Shown: positions 1 through 10,355 of the stretch, piece by piece
Layout: the number at the start of each line of letters is the position of its first letter
How positions within the stretch are numbered: position 1 is the first letter of the stretch
NCBI GenBank assembly: GCA_030142905.1
Contig: JASJOG010000045.1
Coordinates: forward strand, 124,001-188,000
Direction of reading: 5' to 3'
DNA: 64,000 bases
Origin: Heliopora coerulea
Taxonomy: Eukaryota > Cnidaria > Anthozoa > Scleralcyonacea > Helioporidae
Made by a program: the position numbers and the translations under genes
Notes under the pieces: generated by a model
Seen by the model: the letters and a program-made list of their open reading frames with translations, nothing else
Database searches by the model: none
What the model was told of the DNA's origin: nothing

Positions 1-113
1 CTACAAGACATCAAAAATTGTCTGTAGGTGACGTAATTGTTAATCTGACAAGCTTTTCTTAGCCGCCAGTAATGTCATGGCGGAGTCTTCCTCGATTTAT
101 AATTGTATAATAA

Positions 114-220
114 AACAATTATTGGATTCGGCTTTCGCATGATATCAAGAATTATCCAGACCTCGATCAATTGTTCTGGATAATTCTTAATATCGTGCTC
201 AGCTTCATCCAATAATTGTT
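114..220. repeat. Foldback (hairpin) MITE
   Basis: Two arms of about 45 bases face each other: the left begins AACAATTATTGGATTC and ends AGAATTATCCAG, and the right is its imperfect reverse complement ending CCAATAATTGTT. Roughly four fifths of positions pair. There is no coding potential. It lies only 15 bases from the left target duplication of the hAT element. The same AACAATTATT ending recurs in the inverted repeats near 23.17 and 23.5 kb, so it belongs to a dispersed family. Confidence 0.65.
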
Positions 221-234
221 AACTATCAGAGACG

Positions 235-242
235 TATCTAGG
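235..242. repeat. Left target-site duplication of the hAT element
   Basis: TATCTAGG, identical to 5869-5876 at the other end of the element. Confidence 0.85.
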
Positions 243-473
243 TAGGCCTTGGCCGATTGTGCTAGCATAATTTTTGACATAATTGGAGCAAACGAGCATA
301 ATTTTTCAAAAAAGCACTGCTCGAACATAATTAGAAAATATTCGCACTTTTTAAAGCATTAAAGCTAAAAACAATTTCATTGCTTTTTAGTGCTTTAGAA
401 TAATGGTAATTTACTTATTCAGTAGATCTGGGAACTACCGAAAGTATTTTGTTTACCCTCTCACCTAATTGCT

Positions 474-692
474 TGACCCAGTGAACTCAATTTCCAGCGA
501 ACCAATTTACATATCTGGAATGCTAACTCCCAGTCATTCACTCGGGCAAAAAGTGAAGCCACAGAATAATACCAGAAGTCCCACTCAGTGTCGGTACCTG
601 TGATGTACATGTCCTCGCGCATGTTGCCTTGCGCACGTTGCCTCGCGCACACAGGAAGTTGAACGGCCGCCATGTTCTTGGAGGGTATAACT
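474..692 (+). repeat. Left arm of an inverted repeat pair nested in the hAT element
   Basis: The arm runs from CCAGTGAACTCAATTTCC through GTGAAGCCACAGAATAATAC to CCGCCATGTTCTTGGAGGGT. Its reverse complement is found at 2693-2789 and resumes at 3371-3424, after another element. It carries a GCCGCCATNTT core, which resembles a YY1-type site. Part of it (570-692) also matches 15105-15180 in the same orientation, so this is a dispersed module. It is probably the terminal inverted repeat of a transposon inserted into the hAT element; I found no clean target duplication. Confidence 0.6.
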
Positions 693-2068
693 GAGTCATT
701 TTCAGAAGGAAACGATATGGAGTAGTTCAGTTTGAAGGGATCTGGCTAAATTTTGGATGTCGGATGGCGATTCTACCACCGAGGCCGGTTAAAGCGAAGG
801 CAAACTGACCGTTTTTGTTAAAAAATTTCCAAAAACTACGCTAAAACTGATCACAATTAGGCAGTTTAACAATCCTTGTCTCTCGGTGATTCACCACATT
901 AATAGTCTAGTAATCGGAAATTTATTCAAATAATTTGAACTACATTTACACTACATTTTTACAATCACACTACATCATCGACAGCATACAATGCACAGTT
1001 TAAGTTAAATAATTTGGCTAAATGAGGTGAAAGTCTACATGTGTAGTATGTAAATAACAAACTATAATAGCAGCTGTAATTTATGTATTTTATTCTAGCA
1101 TTATAGGCGTGTTCATTAAAGTACCCATCCAAAATACAATTGGGCACCAAGTGTAAACATTGCTTAAGATTGTCTATTTACCCATTCAGGTGCAAGGGTG
1201 CATTGGGGCTCATCACTTAGGTGAATAAAATTGTTTGCTGTTAGCCAGAATAAAACAGTACAGTGTGCCCTTGTCAATCAATGGGTTAAACATGCTATGG
1301 TTGATTTCCATGTGCAGGTAAGACCATGCAAGCATTGCCAGCAACTAGTTTTGACATCTTACTCTATAACAATAAAATTGATTTTAAAAATGATGGCTTT
1401 CTGTCTTACAACTTACAGTACGAAAAATAAGAAATTAAAAAAAAAATGATAACAGGATTTGGTTTTTGGGAAGTGTACAACATTTTATTAAATTTACAAT
1501 CTCTACCAGTAACGTCAATGTATGTTTATTTAACAGTGGGTGGCAATGATCCTTTAGAAATGCTGTTAATTATTAGAATTCAGAAAACTACTTATTCAGG
1601 TTTCCCAGTCTTTGCCATTGCATTATAATACAATTTAAATTTTAGAAATAATTTATGTTATAAATATAACAACCATATAGCTCATAAAAAATCATTTTTG
1701 TCTTTATAAAGTGTCCCTGAAAGGCACTTCCATGTTTTAAATGTTTCTTTCTACAGTTTGAATTCTCATCAGAAGGTAATCCTCTGTGTGCTTGCATCAT
1801 ACTGGGTTAATCTGAATGACCTTGTAGTTGAGATAGGAATGTAAATAAACTGTAAGACACCAAAGAATAATCTGGCCAACACTACAATTCTCCAAATGAA
1901 ATTCCAGCCTTTGCCTCCATATTAACTAGTACATTGTAAGTTTTAAACAGACACACTGAAACAGGACCTTCACCATCTGTGACCATGTCACTATATAAAG
2001 GAAAAATTATAAAAAACCAGTCCATAAAAAACTTCATATTCTGAATTTTCCTAGTATCAATATTAAAC

Positions 2069-2475
2069 AGGGTTCGTACGGATGAAAGATCACAAAATTC
2101 CAGGAGTTTTCCAGGGTAGCAATGCTACTTTTCCAGGATCCAACCCCTAGCTTTCTTCTTTGGCAAAAAGAGCAAGAATGTAATCTTCCTTATGACAACA
2201 ATACAACATTATTTTGTTGGTTTCAATATAAGAATTAAGCAATAATGAACTCACGACTCGATTCAATTTGGATTTGACAGAAAAGCAAGGACAAAAGCAA
2301 ACAAATCTATTTTGTGTATGAAAAAAGGAACTTTTGTGAATGTACGAATTGGCACGTCTGGATTATCCAGGTTCAAATTCTTTACGAAATTTCAGGAGGA
2401 TTCCAAGAGAATTACAGGAGTACCCAGAAAACAGCTGTTTTTCCAGGAGTTTTCCAGGGCCCTGGAAAGAACCGT
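2069..2475. repeat. MITE-like element with short inverted ends
   Basis: The left end GGGTTCGTACGG is mirrored by GAAAGAACCGTA near 2470. Both sides contain the words CCAGGAGTTTTCCAGGG, at about 2099-2117 and 2444-2461, in direct orientation, together with other TTCCAGG copies. ATTAA occurs just outside both ends. No coding capacity is seen. I recognise the GGGTTCGTACGG...TTCCAGG style as a common repeat of marine invertebrates, but the borders here are approximate. Confidence 0.4.
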
Positions 2476-2692
2476 ATTAAGGGCTGAGAGCGACTGAGGT
2501 GCCGGTGAACACAAGCTAAATTCTACTCGAAAAAATCGTTTATACATTACCAAACTAATAAAAAAGTAATCACTTACCTCCTCTTCAATAGATTCAGAAA
2601 TGTAATGAAAATCGTCCTCCTACTTTTCCAAATACAGCAGTTTTAGTGAGCCAATTTTGGTTTTCGCCATATTGTTTCTAGTTGAAATGCGC

Positions 2693-3430
2693 TGAGTATA
2701 CCCTCCAAGAACATGGCGGATGCGGACATGCGCAGTTTAAAAAGTGGGACAAGTTTCCTCGCGAGTGGGACTTCTGCTATTATTCTGTGGTGAAGCTAAG
2801 ATGGCCGCCCATGGAAGCAAATTTTGGACGTCAGTTTCAGTCCTCTTCGCGGTCTTGTACGTCTGTTCCAGTCCTTTGTACAACTTTAATCTTTAGTTTT
2901 TGTTTGGTTCGGCTTCGAAAACATTCCCAACCATGGAAAAAGTGTTCAGACGAAATACTACTCGACCAATTTTACATAATCGAGTATTTAAAAGGATTCA
3001 TTATTGCCGTGTGGCCTAAGAAGTGTACTAAACTGTCTGAAGATGGTAAACTAACGGTAAAAAAGGACCTGCACTTAGTAGTTTCTTCAAGTAACTTTTC
3101 GAGACCATTTTATCAGGTTTCTCGTATGTTTGGTAATTTATTTTTGTGAAAATATGTAACCTTTAACTCGGTTTGACTTTGTCGAGATATATTTAAAATC
3201 CTTAAACTTATTTCTATATTTTGAAGGCATGTTTTGTGTGTATTTCCAAAGAAAACTTGTCAGAAAATGTAGAAAGTCGCGTGGGAGACTAAAACTGACG
3301 TACAAGCCCGCGTAGGGGACTGAAACTGACGTCCATAATTGGCCTCAATGGGCGGCCATCTTGGCTTCACTTTTCATTGGCCAGTTAGCATTCCAGATAT
3401 GGAAATTGAGTTCACTGGCTAGACCTCTCT
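2693..3430 (-). repeat. Right arm of the nested inverted pair, split by another insertion
   Basis: 2693-2789 is the reverse complement of about 560-692 (ATACCCTCCAAGAACATGGC...; AGTGGGACTTCTG.TATTATTCTGTGG). 3371-3424 is the reverse complement of about 480-545 (GTTAGCATTCCAGATATGG, AAATTGAGTTCACTGG). The roughly 580 bases between them are the palindromic element listed separately, which places that insertion later than the arm. Confidence 0.6.
2790..3370. mobile_element. Palindromic MITE with about 85-base inverted ends
   Basis: The left end reads GTGAAGCTAAGATGGCCGCC and continues past GGACGTCAGTTTCAGTCC to TTGTACGTC. The right end is the reverse complement: GACGTACAAGCCCGCG, then GGGACTGAAACTGACGTCC, then GGGCGGCCATCTTGGCTTCAC. 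The two arms agree over about 85 bases. Each holds two copies of GACGTC/GACGTA followed by AGTTT(C/T)AGTC. The 155-codon open frame spanning it (2682-3149) has no recognisable domain, and I regard it as chance. Confidence 0.6.
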
Positions 3431-3479
3431 CGCTTTCCGTACGCGCGGTCAACAACAACCAGACGAAACCAATACGGCG

Positions 3480-5351
3480 TCAGCCTGCTTCGAACTAGAG
3501 TCAGATTCAGAAGAAGAAAGAAATCAAGCAGTTCAAGGGTCACAGAGAAATTCAATTTCAAGGGAACGGTCTCTAAAGCTCATAGAAGGAAAATATGGCC
3601 AAAGAGGAAAGAGCGACGTGAAGAAGATTAGTTTGCACGATCGATTGCAGATTTTATCGGTGAACACTTGTGAATATGAGGAGGAAAGCTGTTCTGCATT
3701 GCTAGCCACGAATTTGTGTCCACAAAAAAGAGCATTTTACAGAATCACTATAAATCAAGAAAACACACCCAAGAGAAAGAAAAGCTCGTTAAGTCCAAGA
3801 AGAAAGAAATTACTATCACTGAAGCCCTGAAAGATGAAGGAAGCCAATTGAAAACTTGCCTTTAGAAGAGTGTACGTTTCGTGTGCAGGTGGTGGAGGAT
3901 TTTTTAGAAGCCGGAGTTCCGCTGTACAAGGTTGACAAACTTCGCAATCTTCTTGAAAGGGGTGAACACAGGTTGACCCATAGCTCCCATATCCCTTTAA
4001 TTTTGAAATAAGAGAAAGAGCGACTGAAAGAAGAAATAGTTTTGCGTTCGTCGGATGGTGTTCAGTCTACTAGAGATCTCTCCGTAATTTGTGATGGCAG
4101 TACCAGACTGGGTGAAGCTATCGTCATAATTGTCCGTTTTGTGGACGACAACTGGTCAATTGCTCAACTACTGATTCAGATTGACATCTGCGCCAAGTCC
4201 GTAAACGCGCAAGAACTGGCTCATGTACTCAATGGATGCCTGTCTGTTGATTATCAAGTACGAGGTAACTCTTTACTTGCAGCTATGAAACACGGCGCCA
4301 GTGTAAACTAAATGGCCTTCAATCAGATCAAATTTATATTCCATAAGATGTTTAGTGTTGTGTGCTTTTCTCACACACTAGATTATGTGGAAAACCATTT
4401 CAGTGTTCCGATACTCCTTGCGTTTGGAGGTTTGTGGATCTGTCTCTCCAAACACAGTCACGGAGCCAAGCTTGTCTGGCAGGAACTAACGGAACAAGTC
4501 CCAAAATCCTACAGCAAAACCAGATGGTGGTCAAAGTGGGAGGTATTTGAGCAGCTCCTGGTTCAGTTTGGAAATGTAAGAAGATTTTTGCAAGAGGCCG
4601 AAGCAGCTAACCTCGGCCCACAAATCGTGCCGCAGATCCGGCAAACGCTAACCGATGAACAAAGTCGAATCAGTCTTCAGCCAGAACTAGCGGCCATTGC
4701 TGATGTTGGTCAACATTTTGTCAAGGCCACATACTATGTAAAAGGAGATGGCCCACTCGTATTCTCATGCTATAACACACTCCAAGCCGTTGCTGAAGCT
4801 TGTAGAGCACCCCACTTCCCCAATGTTCGTGCCGTTTCTGCTACAATCGCAGCAGGAAGTCCAACACAAAACGTTGGCCTACTGGAACAGAAGGCCAGAG
4901 CATTCGTTGACCCACCAATTCAGTGGTTTCTACGGAAGTTCATTGTTGAGTTATTTGACCTTGTCACAGCATTCAAGGCTGCACGAACCATGTGTCCAGT
5001 TGCAGTACAGTGGTTGAGACCTACACCAACCAACGTTTCAGCTCTCCGTATCTTTCGCTTCTTGGACAGTGACATAATCATCGACCGTCTGATCACAGAG
5101 CTGCCCAACTATATCGCTGCAGCACAGGACGTGGTGGTTTCTACAGAAGAGGAGAAAGTGAAGTAGTGGTGTCTGCATGCAGAGCTTCTTCCGCGTTGGT
5201 CGTTGGCAGTCAAACAGGTCCTACTGGTGCAGCTTTCCTCTACTGCAGCCGAGCATTCTCTATTCTACCAGCTGCATTCAACGACCAGCAAGATAGGGCA
5301 CTTGTTGACTATCTTCAAGCAAGCGTAATGCTGCAGCAGAATGAGCGCTGA
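3480..5351 (+). pseudogene. Degenerate hAT-like transposase
   Basis: This is the remains of the transposase of the surrounding element. Pieces appear in the order I associate with a hAT-like family common in cnidarians. These are: a basic N-terminal part (3550-3830); a segment with EDFLEAGVPLYKVDKLRNLL (about 3894-3953); a catalytic-domain start with VICDGSTRLGEA (about 4089-4124); CFSHTLDYVENHF (about 4363-4401); SKTRWWSKWEVFEQLL (about 4511-4558); and a C-terminal dimerisation-like end, DYLQASVMLQQNER (5307-5348). The frame is broken by TAA near 4010, TAA at 4309-4311, TAG at 5164-5166 and a frameshift near 5265; the TAA at 4309 alone separates two stretches in the same frame. It is non-functional. 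I assign the superfamily from these motifs plus the 8-bp duplication. A domesticated host gene is unlikely given the breaks. Confidence 0.8.
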
Positions 5352-5868
5352 AGGAGTTACAACGAGATTTGCTGATGTTGTTAGTATGCATATGTATACA
5401 TGTTGACTGAAAGAATGACTGAAACAGACAGAACTGTAGTGGAGTCGGTCCGTTGTCTTGGTGCTTTGAGTTTTACAGTTTGCTATCTATCCCACTTATC
5501 TGTTCGTGCTGACTTTATGCAAGTCATTATAAAAGTGTGATTTAAGAAGCCTCAAGGATATCATGCCTAGAACCTTAAGAGTAACTATTATGATTGCCGT
5601 ATAGACCAACTGTTGTAAACCAATAAAATTTATAAAAATGCTATAATTGAAAAACGTGCTAAATATTGTAATTATTTACCACTGAATTATCTTTTTGCTG
5701 TTATATACACTGAAACGTTGTCATTTTGTGAGCATAATTTTGGAATTCAGTAGTATAATTTGGGAACGTTGGCATAATATTTGGCATAATTCAACAAAAT
5801 TAGGAGCTGTGCTGGCAACATAATATGGTACTTTTAGGGCACTTTAGAGCACAATGGGCCAAGCCCTA

Positions 5869-5876
5869 TATCTAGG
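5869..5876. repeat. Right target-site duplication of the hAT element
   Basis: TATCTAGG, identical to 235-242. An exact 8-bp duplication despite heavy decay of the transposase means the boundaries can be placed to the base. Confidence 0.85.
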
Positions 5877-6247
5877 TGGTAATTCGCCCGGGGCAAATTC
5901 TATTGAAAACGCCCCTCTCGGCCTTCTATAACGCACCCTAAGCTCCTTATATTATACAACTAAACGAGGTGCTTCTGTAGAAACAATAGTTTATTTTGCT
6001 ATTTGGTATTTATTACTCAAAATACAATTAAAAATTTAAAATCTGCTTCTGAACCTTGACAGCTGCAAAGTTTTTAGTTAATGAGAAGTCGAGATACTGA
6101 TTTAACATTTTGTTGAGCTTCACAAATATATTTCAATCTAGTAAAAGAAACAAAACCCCAAAACGTTGAATTTTTGTTTCTGAAAATGTCGCCCCATAAT
6201 AAAATTTTGCATATGGGCCAAGCGCCCCAGTGGCCGCCTACCTTGGT
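5869..6247. repeat. Possible MITE flanking the hAT insertion
   Basis: The left side (CTAGGTGGTAATTCGCCCGG) and right side (CCCAGTGGCCGCCTACCTTGG) are loosely inverted, with AT-rich sequence between. If real, the hAT element inserted close to its left end. No coding capacity is seen. Confidence 0.3.
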
Positions 6248-6297
6248 ATGGCATTGATTATTATAATGTACATTGAAATTTCATTACTTTCCCACAG

Positions 6298-6471
6298 GTA
6301 CGATACCGGGCAATATATGATTATGAAAAATCAGATACAGATGAGATTTCCCTGAAGGAAGGAGATGTCATTACCAATGCAGAAATTGTTGGAGAAGGTT
6401 GGATGCAAGGAGTAAACATGCGGACGGGGGAACAAGGCATGCTTCCTTCAAATTATGTGGAGAGAATCTGA
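6298..6471 (+). CDS. LASP1: LASP/nebulin-family protein, last coding exon (SH3 domain)
   Basis: The exon starts after a good acceptor (TTACTTTCCCACAG) in phase 0 and reads 57 codons to TGA. The whole piece is one SH3 domain. It shows the ALYDY-type motif as AIYDY (residues 5-9), an acidic RT loop (DTDEISLKEGD), the Trp of the ligand groove in GEGWMQG, and the final GMLPSNYVERI with the Pro-Ser-Asn-Tyr ligand patch. RTGEQGMLPSNYVE close to the stop is the typical ending of LASP1, nebulette and nebulin, whose SH3 is the extreme C-terminus. These proteins bind F-actin through LIM and nebulin repeats and recruit Pro-rich partners such as zyxin or palladin through this SH3, at focal adhesions and actin bundles. 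That role is family knowledge. The upstream exons (LIM, nebulin repeats, linker) are not in the 6.3 kb before it, most of which is the hAT insertion. A drebrin-like or cortactin SH3 is the alternative, but fits less well. Confidence 0.8.
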   Translation, partial: VRYRAIYDYEKSDTDEISLKEGDVITNAEIVGEGWMQGVNMRTGEQGMLPSNYVERI

Positions 6472-6728
6472 GAAACTAAAGAAACAAATTGCACCTACCG
6501 GGAGGTGAATTAAATTGTATTCGTATAATTTAATTTTATTTTTAAAATAAAATTAAGTATTAGTAAAACAACTCCAGTTATCTGGTGAAACGTTTGTATA
6601 CCATCACAACATTTTCTCTTCAAGATATCGAATTTGTTCTTAGTCATCAGAGATTTTTTTGGCTATAGCCGCGTCGGTGAACCCAATCGGTGGGATTGTA
6701 TGTTGGTACAGTTAAAAAACGAACATTG

Positions 6729-6734
6729 AATAAA
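6729..6734 (+). terminator. Poly(A) signal candidate for the LASP-like gene
   Basis: AATAAA lies 258 bases after the stop codon and is followed by a T-rich stretch. A second AATAAA stands at 7063-7068. Either could end the transcript; the sequence alone cannot decide. Confidence 0.4.
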
Positions 6735-7465
6735 GTTTCCTTTTATTTGAATTAATTTGAATTATTTAAATGCTATTGATAGTTTGTTTTCCATTAGACC
6801 CGTAGTCTGCTTTTGGAAAAGGGAGTTCATAACTGATTGAAAATAGTTATCACGCTCAGTAATTTTAACTAAATTAGTTTCAAATGCTAAGATTTTGTTT
6901 TGACCTGCGACAGTGAATACTTACGTAAGCCGTTATCATAGTTGTTACTTTAGAAAAATTTCTTAACGGTATCTCATCCTCTGTATACTATAAAGCAAGC
7001 TAATATATAACAACGTAATTGGTAATGCTGTATATAAAAAATTCAATTTGTCTTAGATGTGGAATAAAGTTAACTTACCTCTAATTGAAGGTCTGCTTCC
7101 GCCTTAGAGCTCCTGGGTTGAATTAGGGCCCATTTGGAGCAGTTCTGTAACGAGTTTCATTTCTGTGGTGTTGCGCCTTTAATACAAAATCAAACTTGCA
7201 ACCTCGTGCCCAGGGTCTTATCCCCAATAAGGTTGATGAAACTTGTTCCAGATGACTACAAATCACACCCATACCAAACTCCTGCGAAACGCTATACGCT
7301 TGCGTACGTTCCGGTAGCTTGTATCTGTTTTTGTCTAACCTTTTGCGAGACGTACGCAAAGTTTCCATTCCAGCCAATGTGATTTTTAGGTTCTTTATAA
7401 TTTTAATTGCTACGCTTGATGAGTATCGGAATATAATTGAGTTTTAATGAAACAATCCTCCAGAG

Positions 7466-8072
7466 CAGTGGTTCCCAACCTTTTGCTTCCCAGGGACCCT
7501 TTTACTGATTTTAAAAATCTCGGCGGACCCCATCCCCAACTGAAACTGCAGCTTCGCCGATTTCATTGCTTCATTGCTTAAAACCTCTCCTCAAAAGATG
7601 CATTCAGGTTTGCTTTGCTCAGCTCGGCATGGAATAAAACCAAATTTTAAGTACTCAACATTGTATCTTCGTAGTTTAATCTTCCCAGTGGCAGATCGTT
7701 GCGAACTCATGATTAATTTATGAACAGGTAAACGCTGGAGAACTTTTTCTGTACGAACAAAGCTCGGGGTGAACAGGCGAAGCGTGGCTGCATGTAACAT
7801 GAGATGAAGCTGTGACCTGTTAAAACCTCAAAATTACGAGTTCTTATGTCACACTTACACCCTTCGGAAGTTGCGATATTGACTGGTAGCTTGCAATAAA
7901 AAATAATTGAACCAATATTGCAGGTAGTCATTTGCCAAAAAAAAAATAGTTACCTTCTGCAGACCCCGTTCCTTTTGCGCAGAACCCCGGCGGACCCCTT
8001 AGTCTCGGCGGACCACCAAAAATTGTTTGCAGACCCCCAAGAGGTCCGCGGGCCCCAGGTTGGGAACTATTG
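7466..8072. mobile_element. hAT-type MITE with exact 8-bp duplication
   Basis: The left end CAGTGGTTCCCAACCTT mirrors the right end AGGTTGGGAACTATTG (two mismatches over 16 bases). CTCCAGAG directly precedes and directly follows the element (7458-7465 and 8073-8080), an exact 8-bp target duplication. Near the ends are GGCGGACCCC and GTCCGCGGGCCCC, inverted subterminal motifs. CAGTGGTTCCCAACC is a well-known terminus of non-autonomous hAT elements across animals. There is no transposase inside; the small open frames are chance. Confidence 0.85.
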
Positions 8073-8080
8073 CTCCAGAG

Positions 8081-10205
8081 TAATATTCAGAGTCTGAAAT
8101 GAGTAAACAACCTTTAAAAGGCCGTTGTTGCACGATGTTGTACGAACCCTGTGCGATGTTGCACGTTGCAATTGTCATCCTGCTGTATGCAATAAACCCG
8201 TAACAACTCTATGCAGCGCGACATCCGCTTTTGATTCGCTGCAGTTAATTCTCGATGCTCTCGTCAGTTTCAAACATACTCCAAGATATCAATCGGAAGG
8301 CACGAAATCTCAAGTGCAAACAGCTCTTAAAGCAGAAGGTTCTTTGTCTTTGACGGTGAACACGAAGAAGACCCAATTATTCATCACTATACATGAAAGT
8401 GTAGTGTGAAAAGTAAGAGATGGGTTAATTCCTATTTTAGAATGCAATCAATGTAGTCATATAGGAATTAATACCAACCTTGTAAGTGGATTTCTTGTAA
8501 TCGGTTTAAATATGTTTTAGTGTCAGGTCATCATGAAGTACATTACAGTTTCCTGCCGTTTTCTTCCTTTTATCCAAGCAACAAGTGTGTTCCTCACAAA
8601 CGCATATGGCATTTGGCATCAGCCTTCACCTAAGCACACAGGAAACATGAACACATGTGCATGTCTTAATTCATGGACAAGTCCGTCGTGAAGTACTGTT
8701 ACTACGTTGTTTTGCCTGTTCCCATGCCAACAATTTGCATTCTTAACATGTGCGTTAAAAAGTGCAAGTGTTGTGGGAGAATACCAGTGGAAGGAGGATT
8801 TTTACGGTTTTTTGCCTGTAAGGGGCGCACTGGCGTAGCCAGCCCGTTGGTTTGGGGCGGGCACAGGCACATAGCCATCAATTTACCGAGGGAGGTGACA
8901 GCTGAACGAGAAGCGCGAGCTTTCTGGGTGGTGCGGGAACACGGCCCCCAGAAAGTTTCTGCATTCTTGGGTCCCTGAAATGGCATTCCCTACATTTTCA
9001 AAGTAACTTTGCCGAGTTCTGACCTAGCGGTTCTTCAGGAATCCACACCAGACACTGTTAGTGAAAATACATGTGTTGCACATCTAGTTTATAAATTATA
9101 ATCAAATACTAATAGAGTGGGATATCCAATGACGTTACGATGCAGTCTGACGCTGGCGTGTGGAGGTACCAAGAAGTTTCACCATACAGAAGGCTTGGCA
9201 GCTTGACCCGTGAATTTATAAACGACGCGCGCGAAGGGCGATGTGAGGAAAGGCGGTAGAGAAGAGTCTTCCCCAAAGAGACTAAATTATTGTGATTTTT
9301 TAATCCGTTCAAGTTCTTGTACAGGAAAAAGCTGAATGACCACCCTCGTGAACGTCTGGTATAAATGCTGATTTTTTTTAAAACCAAGATGAAGGACGTT
9401 ACATCAACTGCTCTACTAGCGGATTCAGACACAATTTTTGGTGGGGACATTTAAAGTACAAACCCCGTCATTTTCGAGCGAAATTCTTGCTTCGAGCCTC
9501 ATGAAAATAACCCGACTGGAAAATAGAGAAATCACTTTCACTCACAACTCTGATGGATGAATAGGACTTTGACGTCCAGAAGTCGTAGAAAATGTCAAGT
9601 CTCGTCACAGTAAAATTGGTAGCACATTCTTGCAGCCGATTTCATGTGCTCTAATATATGATACTGGGTATCTGCTATTCATTCCGGAAACGCTACGACT
9701 TTTAAACTGAACACATCACTGGCTCGTGGTCAGTATTTATAGTACACGTATTCTCGTGAACTGAAAACTAGTTAATACAGTTTATAATGATAATTAATTA
9801 TATGGCCAAATTAAACTTTTCTGGAACTCTAGTTACAGTACCTCAAATCATTAGTTTCAATACCGAAGACATTCGGGAATCTTAGCTAAGTTTCGAAACT
9901 TTATATACAGAGTAATTTTTTATTTTTTCATTTCCTTATCAATTTCTTTCTGCAAGTTCCTTGCAAATGTTCTTATGAACGAAGACAGAGAGGCTGGTTT
10001 ATCAAATGTTGCTTGATTCTTCGATGTTTGGCCTACGCTTGTAACTTCATTCAATTTCTTTACTCCTACAAAAACCAAATTGATTATTAATTTGTTTGAA
10101 TTAACAATTTATGCAAGTTTCGTTCGAACAGTTTAAATCGAAACAATTTCTCGCATCAAGTACGCGAATTACAAATTTTATGAGCATTGTAATACTATAA
10201 CACAT
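8081..10205. other. Stretch without a recognisable gene
   Basis: It contains open frames of up to 113 codons (minus strand, 9109-9450), none with a domain I know. A GC-richer patch at 8820-9000 (GGCGTAGCCAGCCCG...) looks like an old repeat remnant. Nothing else can be supported. Confidence 0.4.
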
Positions 10206-10355
10206 GAAGAATAAATAACAAAGTCCAGCAAAAAACACGCAAAATAGGCATATTTAAAGGTTTATTGTAGACATCTAACGTTTCGTTGCTGCACAATAAA
10301 CATTTAAATATGCCAATTTTGCGTGTTTTTTGCTGGGCTTTGTTATTTATTCTTC
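10206..10355. repeat. Near-perfect hairpin element, 63-base arms
   Basis: Arm 10206-10268 and arm 10293-10355 are reverse complements at 60 of 63 positions, separated by a 24-base loop that contains CTAACGTTTCG. The arms start GAAGAATAAATAACAAAG. A transcript would fold into a long stem. A related but less palindromic copy lies at 40060-40195 (AAACACGAAGTATAGGCATAT... CTAACGTTTCG...), and a fragment lies at 59893-59970. Confidence 0.8.

Larger units (their letters stand above)
243..5868 (+). mobile_element. hAT-superfamily DNA transposon, decayed, with nested insertions
   Basis: The element is bounded by an exact 8-bp direct repeat, TATCTAGG (235-242 and 5869-5876), the duplication length made by hAT transposases. 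Its ends are inverted repeats: left TAGGCCTTGGCCGATTGTGC, and the reverse complement of the right end reads TAGGGCTTGGCCCATTGTGC (two mismatches in 20). Both subterminal regions carry repeats of the type GCATAATTT (about 268-330 and 5730-5800), as expected for transposase binding sites. Inside are a broken transposase (3480-5351) and at least three other repeats: an inverted pair 474-692/2693-3430, a short-TIR repeat 2069-2475 and a palindromic element 2790-3370. Much of the 5.6 kb length is therefore later insertion. The duplication and ends are read directly; the superfamily call combines them with the transposase. Confidence 0.85.

Noticed and set aside
2682..3149. A 155-codon plus-strand frame
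   Set aside because: It spans the join between an inverted-repeat arm and a MITE and has no domain.
9109..9450. A 113-codon minus-strand frame
   Set aside because: No recognisable domain, no splice or promoter context, and the length is within chance for this region.
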